Of a DNA stretch of 64,000 nt, positions 34,332 through 42,998 are shown piece after piece. Location of the stretch: contig NZ_JAFMYU010000001.1 of the NCBI RefSeq assembly GCF_017353255.1, positions 310,001 to 374,000 on the forward strand. Direction: 5' to 3'. Position numbers and translations under genes: made by a program. The notes beneath the pieces are model-generated. The model ran no database searches. It was not told the DNA's origin and worked only from the letters and a program-made list of their open reading frames with translations. This DNA is from Fibrella aquatilis (GTDB lineage Bacteria > Bacteroidota > Bacteroidia > Cytophagales > Spirosomataceae). Every line of letters starts with the position of its first letter. Position 1 is the stretch's first letter.

Positions 34332-35069
34332 CTATATTTTCTCCAGCGCCTGGTAGACTTCGGTCAGGGGGCTGATGTCGAACCAGACGCCGGTGCCGAT
34401 GCTTAGAAAATGACCGTCGCGTTTGGGGGGCTTGGCCAGGCCGTCTTCGGGGTTGTAGTCATAGGCAAAGACGTTGGCCATCAGAGGGTTGAGTGCTTCC
34501 CAGGGCATGGTTTTACGCTTCTCCTGCCGGTTTTGTACGGTAATGACCTGTACGTCGCGGTTGGCAAATGAGGCCTGAATGTGCAACTCACGGTCGCCGG
34601 TTTGCGCGTAGCTAAGGTAGCTTAGCTCGAAGGGTTTTTCCTTGCCGCCTGCTTCATAAATGGCCTGTATCAGTTCCTGCACCGGATACAGAAACGCGTC
34701 AGCATCGGTGGGTGTGCCCGGCTGCGGCGGCTTCCCGTTTGAGCCGGTCGTGGCCATTGTCACCTCCAGAAAATCGTCTTTTTCCGACAGCTCGTCTTCC
34801 CGCAGGGGTTTCAGGCGGGTCTTTTCGACCAGGTTTTCCACCACCAGTAGCCAGGCGCGGCCCAACGTGCCCGCCCAGCTGAAATTGTCGTTCAGGGTGA
34901 AGCCTTCGCCCGTAATGTCCTCTTCGTCAAGCTCTTCGCGGTCGGTGTAGGTAATAGAAAAGTCGATGTGCAGGGCGTTGGCCGCCGTAGACTTCGCCTC
35001 AAGCGTGTAGTAATGCGTGAAAGGAGGGGGAATCATACCCGCCGACTGAAAGCGAATTTTAAGCAACAT
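34332..35069 (-). CDS. Hypothetical protein
   Basis: 245 residues, acidic, no signal peptide or membrane segment. MLLKIRFQSAGMIPPPFTHYYTLEA opens a beta-rich part, followed by an acidic stretch (DREELDEEDITGEGF), a central helix pair and FAYDYNPEDGLAKPPKRDGHF. I do not recognise the family. ATG 35069 is used; an upstream TTG is in frame. GC content is like the surrounding core genes, and the start lies 15 bases downstream of the PAP2 gene stop, so the two are likely co-transcribed. Confidence 0.65.
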   Translation of the reverse strand: MLLKIRFQSAGMIPPPFTHYYTLEAKSTAANALHIDFSITYTDREELDEEDITGEGFTLNDNFSWAGTLGRAWLLVVENLVEKTRLKPLREDELSEKDDFLEVTMATTGSNGKPPQPGTPTDADAFLYPVQELIQAIYEAGGKEKPFELSYLSYAQTGDRELHIQASFANRDVQVITVQNRQEKRKTMPWEALNPLMANVFAYDYNPEDGLAKPPKRDGHFLSIGTGVWFDISPLTEVYQALEKI

Positions 35070-35084
35070 AGGGGGAGCCAATCA

Positions 35085-35639
35085 CTAATGACCAATGACT
35101 TTTTCGTACAAAGATACGCAGCCCACTGCTGCCAGGGTGCCAATGGCGGCGCCAGCCAGCACGTCGACGGGGTAGTGCGCGCCTACGTAGACCCGGCTGT
35201 AGGCTACCAGCGCGGCCCAGGCAAAGAGCCACCGCAGCCAGCCGTAGCGGGTGCCCAGCAGCAGCCAGAGGCCCGTGGCCAGGGCAAACGTGTTGGCGGC
35301 GTGCGACGAACAGAATCCGTACTGTCCGCCACAGGGTAGGGGCAGGTGGATGGCTGCCTGCAAGGCGGTTTCGTGGCAGGGGCGGAGCCGGAGCGTGAGC
35401 GGTTTCAACACCGACGAACATACCTGATCGCTGATGATTACGGCGACGGCCAGCGTAAGTACCAGCCCGATAGCCCGCTTCCTAAATCGCCAGGCGAGCC
35501 AGCCCACCAGCACCACATAGCCCGGAATCCAGGTGTTGCGCTCCGTTATCAGCACCATAATGGGGTCGAGCCAGGAGGCATGGAGGTGATTTAGCAGCAA
35601 AAAGAACTGGGTGTCGAGCTGATTCAGGGTCTCACGCAT
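35085..35639 (-). CDS. PAP2-family membrane phosphatase
   Basis: 184 residues with about five membrane segments. The three phosphatase motifs are complete: KPLTLRLRP (KxxxxxxRP), SSHAANTF (PSGH-like, here SSHA) and SRVYVGAHYPVD (SRxxxxxHxxxD). Members dephosphorylate lipid phosphates such as undecaprenyl pyrophosphate or phosphatidate on the periplasmic face. A TAnnTTTG box (35647-35654, minus) lies almost at the start codon. Confidence 0.92.
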   Translation of the reverse strand: MRETLNQLDTQFFLLLNHLHASWLDPIMVLITERNTWIPGYVVLVGWLAWRFRKRAIGLVLTLAVAVIISDQVCSSVLKPLTLRLRPCHETALQAAIHLPLPCGGQYGFCSSHAANTFALATGLWLLLGTRYGWLRWLFAWAALVAYSRVYVGAHYPVDVLAGAAIGTLAAVGCVSLYEKVIGH

Positions 35640-35778
35640 AGCAGGGCAAAGGTACGTTTTGGCAAAAGACCGTTCGCTCGAAGTTTCTACAGCGCTCCTG
35701 ACAAGGGCACGGTTGGGTTAATTTGATGCTCTATATTTATCGACATTGTAGACTATTTATTCACCCAACGCACATTTT

Positions 35779-36765
35779 ATGCTCCGCGACGATCTGATCC
35801 CGCTTCCCGACATTTCAGCACAGGCCTTCCAACACCCCCTCGACCGCGACGCCACCGGGCTGCTCAAGGGCATCGACAAGTTCCGCTCCATCATCGGTAC
35901 GCTCAACTCCTACGTCGAGCATTCGATGCATTACTACAACAGTTCGTCGTGTATTCAGGTAAGCGAAACGCAGTACCCGTCGCTCTATAATGCCTACAAG
36001 CGCACGGCTGAAGCACTGGATATTAAGAAGTTACCAGACTTGTACATCGAAACGATCGACGAGATCAACGCCTTCGCCAGCGGCATCGACCGGTATACGA
36101 TCAAGATCAATTCGGGCTTGCTCGACATCCTCACCGAGCGCGAAACGATGGCCATTATCGGCCACGAACTGGGCCACGTGAAGTGCGACCATATGTTCTA
36201 CAACACCTTCACCTACTTCATCCGGTACTTCGGCGGGTCGGTGACGGGTATGATTCCGCCGCCCTTCAACTCGGCCCTCGACATCAGTGTGCAATTGGCC
36301 CTGCTGGAGTGGAGCCGCCGCGCCGAATTCTCAGCCGACCGTGCTGCCCTGCTTGCCACGCAGGACGTGCAGGCGGTGGCCGAGGCACTGGGCAAAATTG
36401 CGGGTTATTCCAAAACTCTCAGCGACCCCATCAGTGTAGAAGCCATTGTGGCACAGGCCAATACGTTTGAAGAGTACGTTGATGACAGCTGGATGGCGAA
36501 GTTCATTAAGGTGCAGTCGATGCTGAAACAAACGCACCCCTACACGGTCCTGCGCGTGAAAGAAATCCTGGCCTGGTCTGACTCTGATCAGTATAAGCAG
36601 ATCCTGGCTGGGACGTATCAGAAAGTAGGCGAACTGCCCGCCGCTGTGCTCGACCCCGCTGCCCCGGCTGAACCCAACGCCGCACAAAAGGCCGCCTCTG
36701 CCATTGGCAGTTCGCTCTCGTCAGGCCTGAAATCGTTCGGCGGTTTTGGCAAAAAATCGGAATAA
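35779..36765 (+). CDS. M48 family zinc metallopeptidase
   Basis: 328 residues. HELGH at 129-133 supplies the zinc ligands, and EFSADRAALLA near residue 188 supplies the third ligand Glu, both characteristic of M48 (HtpX/Ste24-like) proteases. No clear transmembrane helices are present, unlike HtpX, so this is one of the soluble M48 clades. The C-terminal 45 residues are low-complexity (Ala, Pro, Gly, Ser). Substrate unknown. Confidence 0.85.
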   Translation: MLRDDLIPLPDISAQAFQHPLDRDATGLLKGIDKFRSIIGTLNSYVEHSMHYYNSSSCIQVSETQYPSLYNAYKRTAEALDIKKLPDLYIETIDEINAFASGIDRYTIKINSGLLDILTERETMAIIGHELGHVKCDHMFYNTFTYFIRYFGGSVTGMIPPPFNSALDISVQLALLEWSRRAEFSADRAALLATQDVQAVAEALGKIAGYSKTLSDPISVEAIVAQANTFEEYVDDSWMAKFIKVQSMLKQTHPYTVLRVKEILAWSDSDQYKQILAGTYQKVGELPAAVLDPAAPAEPNAAQKAASAIGSSLSSGLKSFGGFGKKSE

Positions 36766-36770
36766 GTCAC

Positions 36771-36810
36771 CCGGTACTGGCAGTACATAGCTACGCACTG
36801 CCAGTGCCGG
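36771..36810. repeat. Inverted repeat after the M48 gene
   Basis: CCGGTACTGGCAGT (36771-36784) and ACTGCCAGTGCCGG (36797-36810) pair over 14 bp with one mismatch. It lies five bases after the stop codon and may be a terminator, but no T tract follows. Confidence 0.6.
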
Positions 36811-36838
36811 GGCTTGTCATAACGTATAGTCGATACAG

Positions 36839-36868
36839 TTGACAGACTCGTAAGCAGGACTACATTTG
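36839..36868 (+). promoter_or_regulatory. Bacteroidota-type promoter of the LpxR-like gene
   Basis: TTG (36839-36841), exactly 19 nt, then TACATTTG (36861-36868) matches the sigma-ABfr consensus TTG-N19-TAnnTTTG. Transcription would start near 36875, about 36 bases before the ATG. Confidence 0.75.
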
Positions 36869-36910
36869 CCAGACAAATGACTGTTTACCGTTCAGTATTG
36901 ACAACGTTAT

Positions 36911-37942
36911 ATGCGCTTTCTTCTATTAATTTTATTTATTAGTGCGTCCAGTTTAACATTTTCCCAGAATATTGATAAACCGCGTATTGGTGAAGTTGCT
37001 CAGCCACCAGGTTCTTTTCTAAAAATTGATTGGGAAAATGATGCTTTTCAGGTGCATCAGCGGAGCGTATCAGACCGGTATTTTAGTAATGGCCTTCGTC
37101 TGTCGCATCTAAGCAACTACTGGAAAAAGTGGCCCACCCGCGTTGCCCTGCTGAGGCTTTCTGCCAAAGAAAACCGCGATTACAGGTCGCTGTACTCGTT
37201 TTCGGCGGGTCAGGAGCTTTACACACCCCGCAACACAACCTGGGTCATGCGCCCGCTGTACCCAAACGACCGGCCTTATGCGGGTTACCTGTACTTCTCG
37301 TGGGGCCTCACTACCGCAGACCCTATAGGTGCCCGGCGGCTAAGTTCGGCGATCACACTGGGCATGATCGGTCCGGCGTCGGGGGCGGCTGAGTTGCAGC
37401 GGGAGATACACCACCTCATGGGGCAGCCTATGCCTGCTGGCTGGGGTACGCAGATCAAAAACGACCCGATCATTAGCTACACCGTGCGGTACGAAGGCCG
37501 GGCTATCCCGCGCTTCACCCCCGCTTTCGACGTTATAAGTGATGTGGAGGGCACTATTGGCTCACTCATGAATACGGCAGGCATGGGGGGAACCTTGCGG
37601 ATTGGGTTATTCAATGACTATTTCCAGCACCCAACAGGCCTGTATCAGGCCGGAGATGAGTCATCGCGGACGTTCCAGTGTTACGCCTTCTGTCGCGTTG
37701 GTTTCCAGGCCGTGCTCGACAATGCGCTGATGCAGGGTGGCTGGCTGAACGGGTCTAAAAACTACTACGCGCTGCCCGCCGTTGAGCTACAGCATTTCTA
37801 CGGGCAGCTGGATGTTGGCGGTGTCATTGCGGCCAGGAACATGCAGCTTACCTTCACGCAGCACCTTCGCACTGCCGAATTTGTGGGTGCCCTCGCCGAT
37901 CAGTGGGGCCACATTAGCCTGCTGGTAAGGGTCTCAAACTAA
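36911..37942 (+). CDS. Lipid A deacylase LpxR family protein (DUF2219)
   Basis: 343 residues with a signal peptide (MRFLLLILFISASSLTFSQ). Motifs agree with LpxR: DWENDAF near 40 (active-site Asn-Asp region), SDRYFSNGLRLS, GQELYTPRNT, NDRPYAGYLYFSWG, and GMIGPASGAAELQREIHHLMG. The family forms a 12-stranded outer-membrane barrel that removes the 3'-acyloxyacyl chain from lipid A. Activity here is inferred; many Bacteroidota homologues are untested. Confidence 0.85.
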   Translation: MRFLLLILFISASSLTFSQNIDKPRIGEVAQPPGSFLKIDWENDAFQVHQRSVSDRYFSNGLRLSHLSNYWKKWPTRVALLRLSAKENRDYRSLYSFSAGQELYTPRNTTWVMRPLYPNDRPYAGYLYFSWGLTTADPIGARRLSSAITLGMIGPASGAAELQREIHHLMGQPMPAGWGTQIKNDPIISYTVRYEGRAIPRFTPAFDVISDVEGTIGSLMNTAGMGGTLRIGLFNDYFQHPTGLYQAGDESSRTFQCYAFCRVGFQAVLDNALMQGGWLNGSKNYYALPAVELQHFYGQLDVGGVIAARNMQLTFTQHLRTAEFVGALADQWGHISLLVRVSN

Positions 37943-37953
37943 TGACAACCAGC

Positions 37954-38880
37954 CTACCCCAGAAACTGACGCAGGTAGTTACGGGCGGTCAGAATGGCCG
38001 TTTTCACGTCGTCGGGGGTGCTTTCGTAGGCTTTGTCTTCTACCTCAATACAGACCGGACCCCGGTAGCGCACGTCGGTGAGGGCGGCGAAGAAAGCTCC
38101 CCAGCGCACGTCGCCGAGGCCGGGTAATTTGGGCGAATGGTAGTCCAGCGGATTGGCCATGATGCCCACGCGGTCGAGCCTATCACGGTAGAGTTTGGCG
38201 TCTTTGAGGTGGATGTGGTGCAGCCGGTCGCGGTAGGCATATATCGGTTTCACCTCGTCCATCATCTGCCAGATCAGGTGGCTGGGGTCGTAGTTGAGGC
38301 CCAGCGTCTGCGAGGGAATGATCTCGAACACGCGGTCCCAGATGGCGGGGGTGGTCATGAGGTTTTTACCCCCCGGCCATTCGTCGTCGGTGAACCACAT
38401 GGGGCAGTTTTCAATACCGAGCTTCACGTTGTGCGCCTCCGCCTCGTGCACGATGGCGGGCCAGTGTTCGGCCACCAGCTTCAGGTTGTCGGCCACACTC
38501 AGCGCGGGGTTCCGACCCAAAAACGTGTTGACCACCGGCACCGACCCGTCGGACCGCGTTAGTTTGGCCGCCGCGCGGATAAGCTTTTTGATGTGCTCGC
38601 GGTAAAATTCGGCCTGTTCGGCGTTGGCATCCAACGGGTTAGGGTAATAGCCCAGCCCCGAAATAGTCACACCATATCGCCTGCACAGAGAATGAACGGC
38701 CTCTGCGTCGAGGTTATCTACGTCGATGTGCGTAACGTCGGCATATCGTCGGCCGTCAGCGTTGCCCGTAGGCCAGCACATGACTTCCACGCAACGGAAC
38801 CCGTGTTCAGCCGCAAATTTTAGAACAGAATGCAAATCGTTGTCAGGCAAAATAGCCGACACAAAGCCAAGATCTAACAT
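37954..38880 (-). CDS. Sugar phosphate isomerase/epimerase (TIM barrel)
   Basis: 308 residues of the AP-endonuclease-2/xylose-isomerase-like fold. Metal-ligand blocks are visible: VEVMCWP near 30, LGIENCP near 165 (Glu), LNYDPSHLIWQ near 205 (Asp, His), HHIHLKDAK near 233 and VCIEVEDKAY near 283 (Glu). Such enzymes isomerise or epimerise ketoses and inositol derivatives; the substrate cannot be named. Converges on the LpxR-like gene with 11 bases between stops. Confidence 0.88.
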   Translation of the reverse strand: MLDLGFVSAILPDNDLHSVLKFAAEHGFRCVEVMCWPTGNADGRRYADVTHIDVDNLDAEAVHSLCRRYGVTISGLGYYPNPLDANAEQAEFYREHIKKLIRAAAKLTRSDGSVPVVNTFLGRNPALSVADNLKLVAEHWPAIVHEAEAHNVKLGIENCPMWFTDDEWPGGKNLMTTPAIWDRVFEIIPSQTLGLNYDPSHLIWQMMDEVKPIYAYRDRLHHIHLKDAKLYRDRLDRVGIMANPLDYHSPKLPGLGDVRWGAFFAALTDVRYRGPVCIEVEDKAYESTPDDVKTAILTARNYLRQFLG

Positions 38881-38900
38881 CGGTAAACAGTAAACTGAAA

Positions 38901-39299
38901 CTATCTTCTAAGGCAGAAAACAAGTTCGGGTTCGTTTTGGATGAACAGGATTTCGCCGGCGGCGGCGTAGCCCCGTTTTTGCAGCAGGTGCAGCATAGGC
39001 AGGTTGTCGGCCTCGGTCGAGGTGTAGATTTTCTCAAAAGGCCAGCGTGCTTCGGCGAAGGTCAGCAGGGCCGTGCCGATGCCGCGCCCCTGCGCTTCGT
39101 CGCGCACCTGCACGTAAGCAATAAACGGGCATTGGTAGAACGTCCGGGCGGTGGTCAGGTAGCCCACAACAACCTCATTATCAACAGCTACAAAACATTC
39201 ACCCCGGCTGATTTCCTCCTGCCGGTCACCAGCAAACATGTCGAACTCATCAATGGCACTGAAATCAGCCGCAACGGCTTTACGAATAGAATAAGACAT
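38901..39299 (-). CDS. GNAT family N-acetyltransferase
   Basis: 132 residues. The acetyl-CoA binding motif is VRDEAQGRGIGTALL (Q/RxxGxG/A) near residues 71-85, preceded by the strand VGYLTTARTF and followed by YTSTEADNLPMLHLLQKRGY. This is a complete GNAT fold; the acceptor is unknown. It is upstream of, and in the same direction as, the isomerase gene (20 bases apart). Confidence 0.85.
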   Translation of the reverse strand: MSYSIRKAVAADFSAIDEFDMFAGDRQEEISRGECFVAVDNEVVVGYLTTARTFYQCPFIAYVQVRDEAQGRGIGTALLTFAEARWPFEKIYTSTEADNLPMLHLLQKRGYAAAGEILFIQNEPELVFCLRR

Positions 39300-39306
39300 G
39301 TGTTGA

Positions 39307-39430
39307 TTTACGAATTACGATGTACGAATTACGATTTTTGCTGGCCGGTCCGCCGGTGCGGCACGAATATGCTGAAGCAAGGGTAGTCGTGCCGCACCGG
39401 CGGACCGGCCAGCAAAAATCGTAATTCGTA
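39307..39430. repeat. Long hairpin with ACGAATT words and a GC-rich stem
   Basis: Arms 39323-39366 and 39387-39430 are perfect over 44 bp with a 20-nt loop. The outer part is ACGAATT-ACGATT (7-bp words; one more copy at 39307-39322); the inner part is GCTGGCCGGTCCGCCGGTGCGGC, a head unlike the other copies. It lies between deoC and the GNAT gene. Confidence 0.95.
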
Positions 39431-39432
39431 AA

Positions 39433-40218
39433 TTAGTACCCTTTCCCTTCCTGTATGTCTGTCATGGGTACATCGTGAGCAACGGCACCGAAGCGGCGGT
39501 AGGCGTCTTCCATGATGACGGCGGTGGCCGAAGCACCCAGGCGGGTAACGCCCATGGCCTTCACCTGTAACAGTCCGTCGAGGGTGCGAATACCCCCGGC
39601 GGCTTTCACCTGAACCTGAACCGCACCGGGTCCCGTCCCTACGTTGTCGAGCATGACTTGGAGCTGCGGGATGGTGGCCCCTTCGTAGTTGTATTTGCCG
39701 TCGGCACCTTTCACGAATCCATAGCCGGTAGAGGTCTTCACAAACTCGGCACCCACTTCGGTGCATAGCTGGCAAAGCTTGATAATGTATTTGTTATCAG
39801 GCAGATAGTCGTTCTCGAAGATTACTTTCAGGATGGCTCCATGGGCTAGGCAGGCATCATGAATAACCCGAATTTCGTCGCGCACGTAGTCCCAGTCTTC
39901 GCTCAGCACCTTGCCAATGTTCACTACCATGTCGATCTCCACGGCCCCGTCCCGGCAGGCCTGAATGGTCTCGGCTACCTTGATGGCGGTGGTCGAATTA
40001 CCTGCGGGGAAGCCAATCACCGTACCCACCAGCACATCGGAACCAGCCAGTAATTCGGCGGCCATCGGAACGGCGTAGGGCTTTATACAGACCGAAGCCA
40101 CGTCATACTTGAGGGCTACGGCGCACCCGTCGCGCAGTTCAGCGTCGGTCATGGTGGGGTGCAACAGCGAGTGATCGATCATCTTGGCGATCTCGCGAAT
40201 GAGTGTTGTGTTGGGCAT
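39433..40218 (-). CDS. deoC: Deoxyribose-phosphate aldolase
   Basis: 261 residues, typical for DeoC. Catalytic-lysine segments are FVKTSTGYG (Schiff-base Lys) and VQVKAAGGIRT (proton-relay Lys); EIDMVVNIGKV near 95 also matches. It cleaves 2-deoxyribose-5-phosphate to glyceraldehyde-3-phosphate and acetaldehyde in nucleoside salvage. On the minus strand TATCTTTG (40238-40245) lies 20 bases before the ATG and may be its -7 box. The stop lies just outside the hairpin arm. Confidence 0.96.
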   Translation of the reverse strand: MPNTTLIREIAKMIDHSLLHPTMTDAELRDGCAVALKYDVASVCIKPYAVPMAAELLAGSDVLVGTVIGFPAGNSTTAIKVAETIQACRDGAVEIDMVVNIGKVLSEDWDYVRDEIRVIHDACLAHGAILKVIFENDYLPDNKYIIKLCQLCTEVGAEFVKTSTGYGFVKGADGKYNYEGATIPQLQVMLDNVGTGPGAVQVQVKAAGGIRTLDGLLQVKAMGVTRLGASATAVIMEDAYRRFGAVAHDVPMTDIQEGKGY

Positions 40219-40386
40219 AGGTGAGAAGGTGAAAGAACAAAGATAGCGGGCCGAAGATAACCCGGTAGCTGGGGGCAGATTACCGCATTATAAATTGACT
40301 GTCAATCAGTAACATGGCTCTTGCCAAATGGTGCATTCTATGCGGGAAGTGCGGAAGTTTGGTCCACCATCACATACCCCGCTGCC

Positions 40387-40971
40387 ATGATCTGTACCAT
40401 TCGCCATATTCTTTTTCTAAGCCTCGTTGCGCTGCTGACGGCGGCGCAGGCGCAGGATACCCCACCCGCCGACGAGCCGCCGCCCGATTTTGCCGAATTC
40501 AACCGTCGGGTGGTGCTGCCTCTTGAGGTGGGTATGGGCTTTTCGTCGCAGCAGTCGAAAGCCCTGTCTTCGGTGCAGACCTGCCCCCAAATCACGCTCA
40601 TCAACCACCGCCTGCGGTTGGGTGCCTCTGTGGGTGGGGCCTATTCGGCTGGGGTGCCAGACCTGAAAACCGATCAATGGCAGGTGTATGCAGGGCCACG
40701 GGTTTCGGTCAAACTGACCACACTCAGCCTAGCGTTGAACGGCCTGCCCGACGGCATACGCTGGGGTAATGTGCAGGTATTTGTCGAACACCTGTGGGGA
40801 CAAACCAATACAAAATTAATTGGCGGTGGCGCGGCATTGGAGGTGCTAAAACGATACAGCGTTTTTGTGAAGTTGCACCGCGACTACGAACACCAAAGTA
40901 CCTGGGCGCAATTTGCACTGGCGTATAATTTTATTGGTCAGCGAAAAGAAAAAAGTTTTGGCGATAATTAA
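40387..40971 (+). CDS. Hypothetical exported protein
   Basis: 194 residues with a signal peptide (MICTIRHILFLSLVALLTAAQAQ), a Pro/Asp-rich linker (DTPPADEPPPDFAEFN) and a beta-strand-rich part with alternating polar and hydrophobic residues (RLRLGASVGGAYSAG, WQVYAGPRVSVKLTTLSLALNG, STWAQFALAYNFIG), suggesting a small outer-membrane barrel. ATG 40387 opens on the signal peptide. Twelve bases before the patatin gene, so probably co-expressed. Confidence 0.65.
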   Translation: MICTIRHILFLSLVALLTAAQAQDTPPADEPPPDFAEFNRRVVLPLEVGMGFSSQQSKALSSVQTCPQITLINHRLRLGASVGGAYSAGVPDLKTDQWQVYAGPRVSVKLTTLSLALNGLPDGIRWGNVQVFVEHLWGQTNTKLIGGGAALEVLKRYSVFVKLHRDYEHQSTWAQFALAYNFIGQRKEKSFGDN

Positions 40972-40983
40972 CCAGTTACGGCC

Positions 40984-42051
40984 ATGAAAAAAGCATTAGT
41001 TATTAGTGGCGGAGGGGCGAAAGGTGCCTACGCTGTGGGCGTGCTGAAATTTATCAGAAACAGGCCTGAACTCTTCAAAAACGGCCAATTTCTGTTCGAT
41101 ATCTACCTCGGTACCAGCACGGGCGCGCTTATTGTGCCACTGGCATCGGTAGGCGACATGAACGTATTAATTACTTTTTATTCTGGCGTAAACACGGCTA
41201 ATTTATTGAGTATACACGATGCTACGGCTTTGTTTGCTAAGGGGTGTTTATTTAATAGTTTAAAATTAGACCGGCTCGTCGATACGGTATATGATACCAC
41301 CCGATTTGGGTTAATTAAAGCCACTGGAAAGCAGGTGGGTGTATCGGCGGTTTGTTTGCAAACGGGCGAATTACGCATATTCACCTCGCAGGCTCTGGCG
41401 GCTAGTCTGCCCCACTACACCACGCAAGCAATTAATACCCGGAACGACCTGGTCGATGCCGTGCTGGCCTCGTCGCATCAGCCGTTTTTTCTGGAGCCAG
41501 TCCGCATTCGGTCTGACCCGTCCGTGCCTGGCGCACCCCGCCACTACGTAGATGGGGGTGTGCGTGAGTATGCCGCCATTCAGGTGGCGCTCGATGCCGG
41601 GGCCGACGAGGTGTACGCCATTTTGCTGGCCCCCGAAACACCCGAAGCGGCCGATACCCTAAAGCCCAATGACCTCATCGGCGTGTTGCAGCGAACTATC
41701 GACATTTTCAGCGAAGACGTGAGCCTCAACGACGTGCGGTTGCCCGACATCCTGAGCCGGGGCACCAACTACGTGCTGGCCGTGCGGCAGGCGATGGTGG
41801 CGGCGGGCCTGCCCAGTGCGCAGATAGACAGCCTGCTGAATCCGCCCCGGCAACCCAATCCTTTTGCCAACCGTGTGGCCAGCAAACTCCATATCATCCG
41901 GCCCAAACTACCCCTGGGTGGCGGGCCGGGCGGGCTGCGATTCGACCCCCTGGAAATGCAGGGGATGATGGCCCGTGGCGAAGCCGATGCCGCCGCCTAT
42001 TTCACTAGACTCGATGCCAACGGTGGCGTTCCGCCCGTTGTATTAGCTTGA
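40984..42051 (+). CDS. Patatin-like phospholipase
   Basis: 355 residues. All patatin hallmarks are present: oxyanion loop SGGGAKGAY (8-16), nucleophile Ser45 in YLGTSTGAL (GxSxG), and catalytic Asp189 in YVDGGVRE. These enzymes hydrolyse acyl chains of phospholipids with a Ser-Asp dyad. There is no signal peptide. A Gly/Pro-rich segment (LPLGGGPGGLRFDPLEMQGM) lies near the C terminus. It sits between an exported barrel-like protein and a peptidoglycan-binding-domain protein. Confidence 0.92.
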   Translation: MKKALVISGGGAKGAYAVGVLKFIRNRPELFKNGQFLFDIYLGTSTGALIVPLASVGDMNVLITFYSGVNTANLLSIHDATALFAKGCLFNSLKLDRLVDTVYDTTRFGLIKATGKQVGVSAVCLQTGELRIFTSQALAASLPHYTTQAINTRNDLVDAVLASSHQPFFLEPVRIRSDPSVPGAPRHYVDGGVREYAAIQVALDAGADEVYAILLAPETPEAADTLKPNDLIGVLQRTIDIFSEDVSLNDVRLPDILSRGTNYVLAVRQAMVAAGLPSAQIDSLLNPPRQPNPFANRVASKLHIIRPKLPLGGGPGGLRFDPLEMQGMMARGEADAAAYFTRLDANGGVPPVVLA

Positions 42052-42080
42052 TTTACAACAAAATAAACCATTCCATAACC

Positions 42081-42989
42081 ATGAAACTTCAACAAATCAT
42101 TGCCAACAACCTGAGCATTCACCTCAGCGATCTGGCTTTCGACATTCAGCTGACGGGTGAAGTGCAGACGAAGCTGATGACCCTGGGTTGCCTCGACGCC
42201 CCCGTCGACGGGAGTTTTGGACCGGTGTCGAGGCTGGCGCTGAGTCGCTTTGCCGACATTGCCGGGGTAGCCTATGAGGAGCGGGTCGATGCACCATTGG
42301 CACAGGCGCTACTCGACGCGTCGGATGACACATTTTTGCCCTTGACGCTTGGTACCGACTTCGCCAGCAGGGTGGTTCGTTATATGCAGCTGCGTAATCA
42401 CTGGCTGGCCAAACTGCCCGGCTTCCTCAACATCATTTACGTAGAAGGAGCCAACGACGACGGCCAACCCAATGCCGATACGTTCAACGTGTTCAACGAC
42501 CGCCGGTTGGTGTTACATATACAAAATGGCACGCCCACGTTGCTCCTTAATGTCCTGGCCACCACCGAGCCGGGTCGTTTTTACACCGAGAATCCGGAAA
42601 ACAGCCTTGGTGCCGCTCGTATAGCGTTTGGGCAGTACAAATCGTGGCAGGTGGGTACTCACAAACAAGGCCGACCCGGTGCCCACGAGGCCCTGGTGCA
42701 GGTGGGCAATCTGACCGTGTGCCGCGATCTTAACCGGGATGGAAAACGCACCGGCGACCGGATTTTTATAGACAGCGGATTCGGTATCAACCAGCATTCG
42801 GGGCACAACCAGCCCGCCAACAATATTGGCAAAGCCAGCGCGGGTTGCCTGGTGGGCCGTACCGATGCCCAGCATCAGGAATTTATGCAACTGGTGAAAA
42901 CCGACCCGCGCTACAGCGAAGCCTCGCACGGGTATCGGTTTGTGAGCACCATTATTGCTGGCGACGATCTGAAGGCAAAAGTAGGCTGA
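42081..42989 (+). CDS. Peptidoglycan-binding-domain protein with SxGC end motif
   Basis: 302 residues. Residues 20-65 resemble a PG_binding_1 domain (VQTKLMTLGCLDAPVDGSFGPVSRLALSRF). The C-terminal half contains DLNRDGKRTGD and then INQHSGHNQPANNIGKASAGCLVG, where a His followed by SAGC recalls the His/Cys pair of L,D-transpeptidase-like enzymes, though spacing is not standard. No signal peptide is seen. The TTG overlapping the patatin stop is in frame, but ATG 42081 is preferred. It could be a cell-wall-active enzyme. Confidence 0.6.
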   Translation: MKLQQIIANNLSIHLSDLAFDIQLTGEVQTKLMTLGCLDAPVDGSFGPVSRLALSRFADIAGVAYEERVDAPLAQALLDASDDTFLPLTLGTDFASRVVRYMQLRNHWLAKLPGFLNIIYVEGANDDGQPNADTFNVFNDRRLVLHIQNGTPTLLLNVLATTEPGRFYTENPENSLGAARIAFGQYKSWQVGTHKQGRPGAHEALVQVGNLTVCRDLNRDGKRTGDRIFIDSGFGINQHSGHNQPANNIGKASAGCLVGRTDAQHQEFMQLVKTDPRYSEASHGYRFVSTIIAGDDLKAKVG

Positions 42990-42998
42990 CGGCTGGGG

